Part shown: positions 12,840-25,800 of the stretch, piece by piece
How the letters are laid out: every line of letters starts with the position of its first letter
Position numbering within the stretch: the first letter of the stretch is position 1
Origin: Acanthaster planci
Lineage: Eukaryota; Echinodermata; Asteroidea; Valvatida; Acanthasteridae
Reading direction: 5' to 3'
NCBI RefSeq assembly: GCF_001949145.1
Contig: NW_019091501.1
Coordinates: 186,001 to 250,000, forward strand
DNA length: 64,000 nucleotides
Made by a program: the position numbers and the translations under genes
The notes under the pieces: model-generated
The model's input: only the letters and a program-made list of their open reading frames with translations
Told to the model about the DNA's origin: nothing
Database searches by the model: none

Positions 12840-13249
12840 GTTCAGTATGGATAATTCAAATTGTTCACATGAATTAAAAGAACTCGGTGTAACAGATTTT
12901 ATTAAAATTTAACTTGCAAAAGGATTATTCACCAACATGTAAGTGATCGAAGTTTCACAGGTAATAATGATGTGCTCGTCTATACAATAGATATCAGCAG
13001 ATTGGCGACTATAATCAGTGGTTTCATGAATTTCATTTGAAGTAACAGTACAGAACCGAATAACAGAACAGAAAAAAATGAAAAGCAGGCCGATGTTTCA
13101 ACAGCGGTACATTATTGCAATGTTTCGGGGCCAACACATCTGGACCGAAATCCATGTTTAATAATGGAATAAAGATCATACTTTGCGGCACTGAATAATC
13201 AAATTCATCTCTCTTCCATACCCATCTTTTTGGTCTGGACAACCCTTAC

Positions 13250-13314
13250 CTGACCCTCGCAACCTATTTTCGGAGCCGCATATGGGTCGAGAATAGGTTG
13301 CATATCAAGTTGCA
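13250..13314 (-). CDS. candidate small internal exon, minus strand
   Basis: It has a very strong donor (ggtcag|GTAAGG) and a pyrimidine-rich acceptor (cacgtttctttccatgaag). The 65-bp exon is phase 1 at its start and phase 0 at its end; two of the three frames are closed. The open one reads QLDMQPILDPYAAPKIGC then EGQ. The short length means an open frame is weak evidence. The family is not recognised. Confidence 0.22.
13259..13301. repeat. short hairpin, 14-bp stem and 15-base loop
   Basis: gcaacctattttcg (13259-13272) pairs with cgagaataggttgc (13288-13301) with one G-T type difference. It lies inside the candidate minus-strand exon 13314-13250. Confidence 0.6.
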
Positions 13315-16300
13315 CTTCATGGAAAGAAACGTGTACAAATGTGAACGTACGCAGCCGGGTTTAGGGTCCCTGACACCGATAGTTTCTGTGCCTCACTAAA
13401 CGCGTCAAATTCAAAAATATTTCGTGCCTAATCTCCTTTATAAGCAGTTGTTGAACTGACTTGCCTCTTTTTATCTCTGTCTTTGGGGAACGGATCATAG
13501 GGGGTCCGAGCGCCCTGACCGGAGATCCCCTCTGTATTTGTATGGCCGATGATTTCGTTCCAGTGTGAGTGCCGGTTTCCGTTGTTTGCAATCATAATCG
13601 GAGCACGCCCACAATTCCTCGAATCCCTCTTTCGGTTCTTGAGCTACTTTGCTTGAGCAATGTTTATCAGCCTCTGCCCACCCATTATTCCTCAACAAGA
13701 TAACGGAGAAAACCGGATCCTGATATCAAAATCTTTTGATTTTTTTTAAACTCTTTCTTCTCCTCTGGAACGAGTCCCTCAGTGGTATTTTCTGGTCGCA
13801 AGTGGAGTCTTCAGACGGAAGGGGTGCTTGTCTTGAGCTGGTGTACAAGATGTTTTGAGGGGCAGGCCGACAGGCCTGGGGGACCCACCAGGCCGACTTA
13901 ACGGCTTAGCCTTTCGGATGGCTGTATCTTGAAGGGTTCAATGTCACCAACAATCGCGGCCGAGCATGATTCTTTTAGCTTATGGTTTCTGCAGTTGGAA
14001 CTACAAGTGTACAGCATCGTGCCACGTCATGATTAAAGGGCCACTCGCTACTATAGTGTACCTCTATATTCAGAAGAAAAAAAATCAGGGTTGCTAGACA
14101 GACGGAACCTCTTCTGCAAATGCCAGGAAAAGAAGGTAATGCCCAACAAAATCAGTGAAGACTGTTTTAAAAAATGTCGTGCTCAGAGGAACAGAAAATC
14201 TATAACCCATTCATCCGGTCATTCCTATTTAGCAGTAAAGATCTCAGATAGTTTGTGTTTATTTTGTGGACAAATCTCTAGACTGTGATCCAATGGAGGT
14301 ACTAAAAGATACCTTTTAAACCGTTTTTTTTCCCGATTACACGTGCTGGGTTAATGTTTCTCTTTTTTCGAATACAGAGCCGTATAGTATACAGCGATAG
14401 CAAATCTTCATTTCAACGGCCCCAACCATGCATGCCCCGTCGGGAGAAGTTGCCGAAGTGAGTTGTCAAGTTTTGGGCCCGGGACTGTCCCCTGGGGGCC
14501 CATTTCTGGGCCACCCGATTACCCCGTCGCGTAAGACAGGGAGAGTAGCGGGCACTGTCATAAGCAGAAACTCGCACTGCTGGTGGTATTTTCCAGGAGA
14601 GGTGGGATACTGAGTACCCATTTACTTGCTCTACTATCGATTAGAAAGCTCTATACAAGTTGTATGAGGCAGTATAATATACGACTTTGAAACTCGGTCA
14701 AGAGTATCGAAAGAGGAAAATAGTCCAGAGTTGCACGCAATCCACAGTACTGCATTGAATCGTTTACCGCAGATAATTCGTTGCTTATAATCATTCTATT
14801 CCTGTGAATTTTTAATTATTGTTACCCGAAAGTCAGACAGGCACACCCCTTAAAGTAGTTACTTTTAGCAAAGACGATGCCCAGATTGATAAACCTTTCA
14901 GGGAAATTTGGGTTTCACTGCACAACACTGCGTTTTCCCTATTGCATTGAACAGTCCTGAACTTCTCCTTTTTCTGTTTACCGTCTACACGTACTGGCAG
15001 GATATAACGCCACTTCTCGTTTTCTCGAGCTCTTAGTGACTTAGTTTTAAAAGGGAAGTCTTTTCAAGTCTGATCGATCCCCAAAACATCAGACCCGCAT
15101 CTGCAATAGGATCCTGAACTTTCCACATTTTGCGCCTCAACGAAACGCACGACAACCTGTTCAATTGCACTAAACGCAAGAAACATAGGCCGCGAGTGCT
15201 TAATCTTTTCAAAACTATTTCAGTTTCCGTTTGAGTGCAATGAGATGAGCCATGGAAAATCCCTTTCCCCTACAAGACGCCTATCTAGGTTAACGCTCTC
15301 CACTCTTCACTTTGCCACTAAGGAACTCCAGAAGCCTTCCTCTTTGACCTAAATCTACAAGTGCCTACCTCAGACTGCTGTTTGTTTCCGAACATATTAT
15401 ATATCTACAATTGTGCTTGTGTGTGTGGGGGGGGGTAAACAAGTTCTAACTTCCGGAAACAGGTCCTGGCAATTGCAGACAATTGGTACATTCCCTAACA
15501 GGTGGCGAGCGATGGCAACTATGGAAAGTTAGCCCTCGGAAAAATTATTTCTGACATGCTTGGGTAGCTGTGGATCCCCTAAAGACCGCGTGGCCGCATC
15601 GGCGCGATAGTAAATAAACCTCTCACGCGGCCCTTCGCCAGGTGCTGGGACTTGTACGACTCCAAGTCTCGCGCGGAGCGGGACGAAATCCCACGGGAGT
15701 TCACCTTAGCAACGCTGGCGGTAAAAGAAAGTTCTTGTCCCGGCGATTTATGGGAATGAAGGCCACCGGTGATATAGAGCATTTCAGGCAAGGCTGCTTT
15801 GGAGAAAAAAATGAAACAATGACCAACAAAGGCTTCAAGATGAACTGAGAAGAACAATTTTTTTGACTTTCTGTTAGTTTCACTGATGTAATAGTAGTAC
15901 TTGGTTCAGCGTTGTAACTTTGACGCGCCTGCACCTTGACAGTCTGACAGTGGAAGTTAGTTATGAAGATTTTGGAATAATCCAGAGAATATTTATGATG
16001 TCCGTGGTTTCAGGTTTGGTTTGTGCAATTTTCTTCATAGTCGGCAGCATAAATACACTGTCGAGAATTTAAACGGACAGGAATGGAGGAGTTTCTTTCA
16101 ACTAATATTGTGGTCCCGACTATGCCACTTGTAAATAACCAATTTCCTGAGACGCACGGCATCTCTCGTGTTTCCGTCGAGGGTAAAGAACTTTCGCAAG
16201 CAGCCGTATAGAGCGGTGCAATGGCAGACTGCAATGGAATAGAGGTTTGACTGGAGAGAGCAGAACTCTGTTAGAACCAAAACGAGGTAAAAATGGTTTG

Positions 16301-18176
16301 TACACAGAGAATGTTATTAGGCGAAGGATAAACAACAACTGCAAAAGACTGCAACTGCATTTTTTTTTCTCTTTTGCTTAAATGTAAGGTCTCTTTTCAG
16401 CTTAGTGCAGTAAAATGTTTTAAAATGTTTTAAATTGCCCATGCTTTTCCTGAAAAGTGAGGGCGTTGTTGCTGACGCCGTTCATTAGAGGGGTTTCTGT
16501 TCAAATTGTGAACCCAAAATTTCCTCTTTTTGAAATATATATGAGAAAACATTGCTCACTGGCCTACTGGCAAAACTGGAGCAAAGTAAAGAAATAACTA
16601 TTATAAGAGCAAAGTAACTATCTGGCAGATTTCATTGCGAAAATAGCCGTAACACTGAAGTTTCTGCCTAGGATGGTGTAACAGTTTGATCATAAATATG
16701 CATAGTCATTGGCATAAAAATCATAAAGGTGCCAAAAGCCCTTAAAATGAGCAATCCAACAAAACCGAAAATCAGGTTAAATAGGACACAAAGGAGCATC
16801 TATCGGAACTCCATTTAAAAAATGAATTGTACTACATGGGCCCTTTAATATCAGTTACCACTCTTTCAAGCCAGGCACCGACAGAGGCTAGATGGATGGG
16901 GTCCGAGGTGGGAAGAGCTAAGCCCAGTTAATGCATTAAATTGCTTGGCAGAATACCGGAAACAATCAGAGCGACGTGACAACATTTACCATCCTGAGAC
17001 CTTAGACAAGAACCCAAAGAAACATAAAAAAAATGCCTGCGTGAAGGACGGCCGCGTGAATGGAATGCTCCTCACCCTGGTGGTCGCTAAATCAAGAAGG
17101 TTAAACACTCATTACTTCAACCCATCGGGGGCAGCCCTAATCAAACCACGATCGACCGGGAACCTCGCCGCGAACAGTGGCGTCGGCCCACTCTAGCGGT
17201 CGTCTCACCCGATGTTTACTCCGGAGTCGGCACAACTGCACCTGATAATCGTTACAAACCTGGTAACAATAAAAAAAAAACAGAACAGGAAAAAAAATGG
17301 TAGGTTACACCATCCTGATCGTCGGGCGATGACAGCAAGAAAAACAAGACCGCGGATTGGTTCCAAAAGAGAGAGGCCCGGTACACATCCTCGAAGTTTC
17401 GAAAACAACAGTAATTCATCCCACGCCAGACTAGGTTGGGTTGCATCATCATTGTTTTCGTTTTATTGCCGCGCAATTTCGCGCGACCTTGTTTTCGTAC
17501 CTTCTCTTGCCTGACACTTCTTGTACGGATTAGGCAGGTCGTAAAAACATTACTAGCAGAATGCTGGGCATGGAATGCGGAGAATCGTCTCATGACAGGT
17601 CTCCCATCAAAGTACAAGTCCTTGTTCTAGGATCATTAGCGATGGCAAGAAAATGTTCAAGGAATAAATTACTGTGGAGTATCGCTTGCAAAATTTAAAG
17701 GTGCGTAAACTCAAAAAGAAGCGTACTCCCCGAGTTTCTAACAGTCGTCTTTAGAAAGTGATCTACATAATTTTATTTTAATTCAATCATAACACTACTT
17801 TCTTGAGATAAGGTTTAGATGTAGGCTGAATTAATATTTTAAGGTTACTCTTGATTTTTAGGAACATGAATACGAAGGGGTGTATTTTGACAAATATCCT
17901 CCGAAATGGGAAGCTTCTTAGCTTGAATCGTAACAATTCTATCGGGTAATTCACTGAGGAAATGTCCAAGGAGCGATAAGTTCAGCGAGTCATAAGTCAA
18001 AGATTTGCGAATCGAAAACTCATCGGCCACAAAAGATCCAGTGGCATGAAAAACGCTTGGGTAAATGGGAATGCAGCAAGCATACACGTAAAAAAATCGA
18101 CTTAAATTGACACAAACACAGCACACCAACTTGATAATCCCTTAGCAAGGGGACAGTGCAAGCTCCTTGTACTTAC
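13315..18176. other. no supported gene
   Basis: Only short frames, none with good splice sites on both sides. A G-run at about 15428. If the minus-strand exon candidates on either side are real and belong together, this is intron. Confidence 0.4.
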
Positions 18177-18418
18177 TCCATCCCTCCCTCCCCATGACAA
18201 TTCTGTTTCATCATGACTGACAGTCGCAACGCTTGCGACTGAACCGCACCGATGGGGCTGCGAGTCAGTAGACGGGTGCAATAATTCACAAATTGGCGTC
18301 AATGGGAAGTAATTAGTTAATGGCCGAGAATGTGGCCTGCTTGAGTGAGGTTTCGCGAATTCTCCGCCACTTTTATTGCCTCCCGATTGACTGGGAGGAA
18401 GACTCCGTTGCCAGACGA
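18177..18418 (-). CDS. candidate internal exon, Ser/Pro-rich, minus strand
   Basis: It is bounded by an acceptor with a long pyrimidine lead (cccttttccctcgtcgcttcaaacag, exon from 18418) and a strong donor (atgga|GTAAGTAC, exon ends 18177). The frame is open across all 80 codons, phase 1 to phase 0. The product is Ser/Pro/His-rich and looks disordered (RSLPPSQSGGNKSGGEF; KPHSSRPHSRPLTNYF; SHDETELSWGGRDG), as in linker regions of regulatory or cytoplasmic tails. The start phase fits the donor of 37794 and that of 31340. No domain is recognised. Confidence 0.38.
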
Positions 18419-19343
18419 CTGTTTGAAGCGACGAGGGAAAAGGGATGACCACGAGAAACGTTCGATAAGTCAGAACACGTCCACAGCATCGGTAACGCAG
18501 CAAAATCCACAGCAGTGGCTTTTCCTCGTGACGTTGATGTTTATCCCCTCAGAAACTAGAGTTAGCCAAGTGCTGCGACAATAAGCATGATAAAATACTC
18601 TTAAGAGATTTGTTTCTGTGATGATACATTCATGTGAACCAAACAAATACATTGTTATGAGGTCGGCGAAAAAAAAATTGAAACTGCACGGCTTAGGATT
18701 ATACCGAAAAGGAATGCTGGCACAAGTATCGTCCATGCAGAAACCGCGAATCTAGTTTGGAAATTAGAGGGTAATTTTGTGGGACTTGCTTCCCTCTTTT
18801 AGTTCCTATCCTCAGCGTATATGGTGGTTATATTTGTGAAGCTGTGGAAAAGAGATGTCACGTTTAACAGTACATTATATTACTTGGCTCTTTCGAGATC
18901 CAGGTGGATACTTCCTGGACAGTCTCCCGATCGCATCCTTATCGCCTGGCAAGACTATTCCAAGATTAAAAATTCAGTCTCTTTGTTGTGAAATTACTGC
19001 TGTAGATTTTCATTAGGACACCCATTTTAATTCGATGGTTTTTATAATGGTCTCAGAAATAAAAAATAAATTCTTGGGTTCAAAAGCTATATGTTCAACT
19101 CATTCCGCTGAATAAAACGATGTGAAGGGTTCATTATATGATTGGCCTGTTCTGAATCAGCTTTTCAGTTTTATTTTTGTAAAAAAAAAGTTGACATATG
19201 TAATATAGGGTTGAACAAAAATAGCTTCAACGCGCATTGTAATCTATGCCTTATCCTTCTAACCGGCCCCAAGCGTATAAAGACAGTGTCCTCTAATACG
19301 TATGGGTCATCTTACACGGGGGAACCTAATGTGAACTGTGCAA

Positions 19344-19437
19344 GGCTCGCCAATATTTTTACTGTCAGCAACTGCAATGTGAATTTTTTCGGCTCGCCAA
19401 TATTTTTACTGTCGACAACTGCTATGTGAATTGTTTC
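19344..19437. repeat. tandem pair of 47-bp units
   Basis: ggctcgccaatatttttact begins at both 19344 and 19391; the units differ at a few positions. Immediately left of the larger 154-bp pair. Confidence 0.85.
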
Positions 19438-19520
19438 GATTAACATGATTTCCAGTTCACCAAATGTGCACATCACGTATCATCATGTTGTGCATTTTTG
19501 GAGCGGTGGGGGGAGATGAG

Positions 19521-19828
19521 ATTTGGGAATACGTGTGCTTATTACTTTACTTCTAACTGTAAATACACACCGTCGAAACTTAAGTGCTGTAGGGACTTGG
19601 ACAAGTTGAAATTACAACTTACCAGTAACCCCCCCCTGACATTGATCATTACACCAGTACACTAATTCACCGTCATTTGGGAATACGTGTGCTTATTACT
19701 TTACTTCTAACTGTAAATACACACCGTCGAAACTTAAGTGCTGTAGGGACTTGGACAAGTTGAAATTACAACTTACCAGTAACCCCCCCCTGACGTTGAT
19801 CATTACACCAGTACACTAATTCACCGTC
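19521..19828. repeat. tandem pair of 154-bp units
   Basis: Units 19521-19674 and 19675-19828 differ by a single substitution (ctgacattg versus ctgacgttg), suggesting a recent duplication or an assembly duplication. Each includes a C-run and caccagtacactaattcacc. No frame spans it. Confidence 0.95.
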
Positions 19829-22800
19829 ATACGGTGTCTACTCTTCATAGTACTTGTGTATATGCTGTGTGTGAACACTTAGCTTAGGCGCAAAAACCTC
19901 AAATCAAAACCGCTGAGTGCCCATTAAATTTGAACACGTGTAATCATTTTCTATGAAGGTGGAAAGGCTTTCAAAAGCATTACAAAGAGATACATTAAGG
20001 GTACCCCCTCCTCAGGAAATGTTGTTGGATCACCCGCCCTAAATGAACTACAGACAGTTGCAATCCGTGTGTATCTAGAGCCTGGTCCCCATTTGTCACT
20101 GATATAATTTTATGTGCTACGAAGGAACCATCAGTAAAGTTCTACAGAATGGGTGAGGGACCGGGTCCCATCCCCTTGATACCTGACAAACTCCAGTGAG
20201 GTAACAAATAGACAATTCTACAATCCATCATGAATACACAACACAATAGACATTCCCTATGATGGTTCTGTCACACACAGAGCAGTTCAGGAACCCTATC
20301 AACCAGACGGCGGCATACTCTCGGGGAGACATATTCGTAACTGGAACGTTATCAACAAACTAATCCAAAAAAGTCTGAAACTTTTTCTGAAACAATAATT
20401 GGACAAATTAATGTGCATCGCCATTACGTCACTTTGCGTCTTTGGCGCAAGTTTTGCGTCACACACCCGTAACGAGCGAAAGGACATGCTCTTTCGTGAT
20501 GCTTTCTTCTCTACTTCAACAGAAGACCGTTCCCATAGCAGCCCATATCAATTCTCCCTCGACAGATCCACCCCGTCCTTCTCGTCGGTCGATCGTGTGC
20601 CCCGCTCGAATCGGCTCATCAACTCCACGACGCTAATGATAGCGTTGTTTATTTGAATTTCTCTGTAGTTCCTCAAGCGACCCCGTGGAAGGTGTGCAGA
20701 CACCGCGCTGGGCTTTGTTGTTTTCCTGCTCAAAACGGCTGCATAAGTTTGCCCTGGATCACGCGAAGATCCACGGTTCATGTCTTGTCATTTCACGAGG
20801 ATAGGGGTTGTTGAGTGAGCTTCTCATTTCTTACGTCAAAACATCAAATCCTTTATGTGTAAATGAAGAAGGGGACACAAGAGCAAAGCTGCCAAAGTTA
20901 AAGGACACCTACGTCAAGAAGTTGCTGATTTCACGACGGAAATGTGCTCATTTTTTTAACCAATGTCACCATTCATGCAGTGCGTCACGTTATTGACAGC
21001 TGCACGTGTGTTCCTAGCTCTATGGTATGAGTCACGGCATTCGCCGAGTCTAAATCTTTTCGCATTACTTCGGCCTGCCACAGTAAAACCGTCAAGTCCG
21101 GTGAATACACAAAGTTGTTCTCGAATTCCTAAGACACAGCCCACAAAACTTAAATTGACATAGCATGATCGGTCAGTTTACCAACAGACAAGCAGCATTA
21201 ATTGCTAGGAACCAATTCAAAGAGAGGCTCTAGGCTGTCATTTTCTCGAGGACAACAATAACTAGGGTGAGATTTAGGAGGGAGCAAAGGGGGCGGGGCA
21301 GCGGCTTAAAGGAACTGGGGTATGTATATACATTTTGAATGCGGGGGGTGTTCACCCTTCCGGCGTTGTTATGTCACTGAAGCTGAGGCAGAGGCCTTTG
21401 GTGAAGGATCGGGATGCCCCTTTGAGCCAACCCCCCCCCCCTCGCCAACAGATAACGTATAGGTTGCAGGGGCGGATCCAGACATTTTTCCAAGGAGGGT
21501 CAGACTGGAGATTTGTGAATGTCTAATTTTTGCTGACAAGCGAGAACGATGATGAAACATTACATGGCATTCTTTTTATTCTCGTCCCCAATTTTTACAT
21601 TGGTTTCGTCTCAAAGCAGGGATTTCGACACCACCACCCCCCCCCCATCCGTGCCTGGGTTGTCCAAATTTGCAATGGCATGTATACGTGGAGGAGATTG
21701 GAAGTTAAGGGCAAAGCTCAATACTGTAAGCTGTCTTTATGGTAGTCACAAAAGTTCACTCGTATCTCATGGATACATCGCGTTTCAACTTTCCAAGTAT
21801 CAGCAAAGCATGCTGCAGAGACAGGTTGTTAGTCATACGAGAAAATGAAGTGTTGGCGTATTCACTGTATTTAAGCGACCACAGATTCTAGACAATGTCG
21901 CGATAGGCATGATTGATTCAAGGTTCGAAAGTGTGCCAGAGGCAGGGTCGTTGGGCAACGCGAGACCAAAGGACGGTTGCACTTTCAGTTCACCGCTTCC
22001 CCCAAAGGAAACACTGTAAGCCACGCCTCCCTCCTCGCATCTCACGACACATGTCGTGACTTGATGAATCACGACGTTCCGGTAACCATACATACAGTAC
22101 TTGTACATGTAGAGATGGGGCAAAAAGTTTACATACACCTGGTAGAACAAAAACAGTTTTCTTTCACAACTTAACTCATTCCTACCAACTTTTTTTTATC
22201 AGGACAGATAAGATGAGTCTCTACGTACTGTACATGGTGTATGCGTCAAATAAAACACCCAGAGACATACATGTATATATGATTCATATTTATATTTACA
22301 AAAATCTAACTTTACATACTGCAACCCTAATATTTAGTGCCACTTTCTGTATTTTTTTCACATCTCATAGTCGCAGTGGACCACTTTCTTAATTGTTTTG
22401 AACGACAAGAAGAGGGTAAATGTAAATTTTCACAAATTATTTTTTTCAGAAATATTAACATTTTGAACCACAATAAATGTCTAGAGTATTTTCAATTGAA
22501 GTACTCATTATGAACATTAATTGAGATACCCTTTGTCTGACCCCATAGAGAAAAAAAGGCAACTATTTCGAACAGCGACAAATTGAGGAAAACTTTTTTT
22601 CAACGAAGTGTATGTAAGCTTTTTTGCCCAACGAGACATGTACACGTGCATTATGTGCCTAGCGTGCGTCAGACCATTCTTGAGCACATTTTATTCTTCT
22701 TTTCCCATCACTGCTCTCTCTTTCTCTGATTTATTCCACTGCCCACGATGAGCGAAGTGAGACAACACCTCTCTTTCTCTGACACATCGCTGTGAACTTG

Positions 22801-25800
22801 AACTCCAGCCCGGGCCTTTACACCAGGGGTGAGTACGCCAGAATCCCCCCCCCGGCAGACGGAGCCGGTGGTGTCAGTTGCAATCTTCGATGTAGTGCTT
22901 CACATTTTCGGTTTTGACTCACGATTACTGTTCCCATGTTTGAAAGAAAAACGGAACGTTAAAGAGCACCGCTAAGGAAAACACGTTTTCTCTGATTTTA
23001 TCTGTTCAAATAAATATGCAAGCAACCAACTCGAGCACAGTGTCATTTGTTTTTAGAGCTCAACTGTAATAAGCTAAGAAGAACTTTTTCTGTTCGTGCC
23101 AAGTTGTAAATTCTGAATGTAGATTGCGTCATTTGGAGAAAACGAGGGGAACCCTCGCTCTGTGTTCGAAGTGGATGCCGAAGCGCATGCCGAACAGTGC
23201 ATGCAGCCATTGTTTGTAGCTATTGTTCTTTGCTCTTTAACTTTTAGCTTTTCCCAAACCACAGTGCAAAGTAGAATAGATTGGAAAGCCCATTCGAGTA
23301 CGTCAACAACATTACTGCAAGGAATACTTGACATTATGGTTTGTTATGGAATAAATAAAAAACGGCTGTTAATTTCACAAGGACGTCACGTCCTGTGGAC
23401 GGCAATACTCGTATACAGTGCTTCAATTGCGACGGATAATTGAAAAAGGAAGTACAAGCAGCGCTATAAGGATGTAACGAGGACTTCAAAAGGGGAGGGG
23501 CAGCATATTGGAGAATAGTTGTCTAGGCGTAGGACACGATAGCACACAGGCTCTGGGTTTTGGATAATAGATACAAGGGGTGGGGCATCGGCTGTGGCGG
23601 TAAGTACCGAGGGTAGGGGGTGACTGTCGGCATAATGACTGGCAAAAAAACGGATGTTGCAGCCTCAGATTGTCTCATACGAAGCTCGGCACGCAGCAAG
23701 AAGTTTTATGGGAACTTCGCGTGGCACGTTGTCCCTCCATATTGCTGAGACAAAATTTGGCTTAAATAATCCTTAAAAATAATAAAGGATGTGCACACAC
23801 AATCAAGTTAACCACACAGCCTCTTGGTTTGTGTTAGTAAGTGTACCTAGTTATTCTTCGCCTATCTCGTTACAATATCTGCACGAAGTAAGCTTCAAGT
23901 TAAAAGTACTGTCCACTGTTGATAGTTAATCTTATAATTAAAATGAAAAATCCATTACATGAATAACAAATTTAAACTATTAATAAAAACATGAACACAG
24001 CACACGATGAGACTGTCACACGAAAGCCACGCACAGTGTGTTAATTTAGGATAGCCTTTTTAATAGCCGTATTTCAAATTATTTAAAACTATTGCTCTAC
24101 CCACAAAAGTTTCTATTGTTCCCGTTGGAATTTAGGACCATTTTATCTCACACGGTACCAGTGTGTGTTACCCTGTCAGACTGTAAAGCCTGGACGGGGC
24201 ACCGTTGATGAGCATCTTTGACATTTTGAAGTCACTTTTGAGGTGAAGGTGGCAGAATACCCAGTCTCTGGCTATCGCAGCTCGCCCCATCCATACCTCT
24301 TCAGTGGTAAGAACCACAGTAAACTCGACATAGCCTCCAACAATGGCAAAATACAAAAGGCGAGGACAAGCCAGAGTCAACGACCAGCCCAACCGAGAGA
24401 GGTTTATGGAGAGAGTTTGCGACATGAGCGTCTCAATTGTTGGAACCGAAGAGGTGGATTATGCGTCAGTGCACATGGACAATTAGCACACAACAGCTCC
24501 GTGCTGTAATGTGCACATAATGAACAGCCATATTGGTTCCAAAATCTCAAGTTGGCGCTATTCTGTCTGTATACAGCTCTGGCCCAACCCAAGCTATACA
24601 CCACAACGAAATCAAAAGATTGCACAACTGTCCACAGAACGTCCGATGGTCCAGTTTCGAACAAGCATTAATCATCAAATGGGGCAACCATTTTCCAGAA
24701 TGTCGGTTGAAACATCGTCGAGCTCTGCAACCCAAGTCGATCCTGCCAAATTCATGCGTTTGACAATTTCTCGGGGCAATGAGGGAGAAACCTGAAAGAT
24801 TCGACAGTTAGCGCTTACAAAGAGCGGGGCTTGGCCGTGCAGGACATACCCAATTGCAAATGTTTCCTCGCATCATCCGTAGACCACCTACACGAATATA
24901 CCAGGCACGAAATGAGACAGAGGGGTACCCCCTCAACAAGTCCAATCCCTATACACACTCCAGCCTATTGTTACTTGACACATCCTGATATTCCTGATAT
25001 ACCAATGTAACAATGACCAACACAAAGGCGGGGGGGGGTTCTCTCTGTCCCAATGTTTGCATTAAATGAACACGAAACGAGGTACTCCCGTGCACTACAA
25101 GTGGGGATGAGTGAAGGAGGACATAACATTGGAGACGATTAAGATCTAAGCAGAGTACAAGGTACATTCTTTCGGGGTCATTCTTCAGATTTGCGGATGC
25201 ATTCTGCACTCTACTTGTCTATATAAACGTCTTCAAGACGGTCTGCTCCAGATACAGTGAGATTTGTCAGGATTTTCCATCAGGGTTTTCCTGATTTCAG
25301 GATCTCCTAAAACAAGCTCTGTTAACACCTTGAAAGTCCTGAGTTTACCATCCCATTAAGATGTTCCTCCATATAAAAAGTGATAAATAACACAAGAAAT
25401 TGGTATATAAAAAGGTGTCTTGAGGCAAACACAAATAGACCCTCTGCTACTGTTGGGCCTTTAAAAACCTCTGATGAACATTTTGTAGATATTTCAGTTT
25501 TCTCCAATCTCTCCCCTGATTATATTTCGCACATTCTAACAAGTCTTAAATTAATGATTAATAACTGTTTCCTGCGGATGGAGTTATGTGAGAAATTCAA
25601 AGACAGCTGTCTATGCTTAAGTGTGTGCTTGCAAGACCCCCCTGATGCATTATATTAACAAGCTCCTCTAACCTTTTAAAATGAAATGACTGGACACTTG
25701 ACAGAGAAATTTCCACGCGTTGATGCAATCAGTATCTCTGAACAACTTGGAAACGAAACTATGCCAATTTACAACAGTTCATGCCTTGATCATTGCCAAC

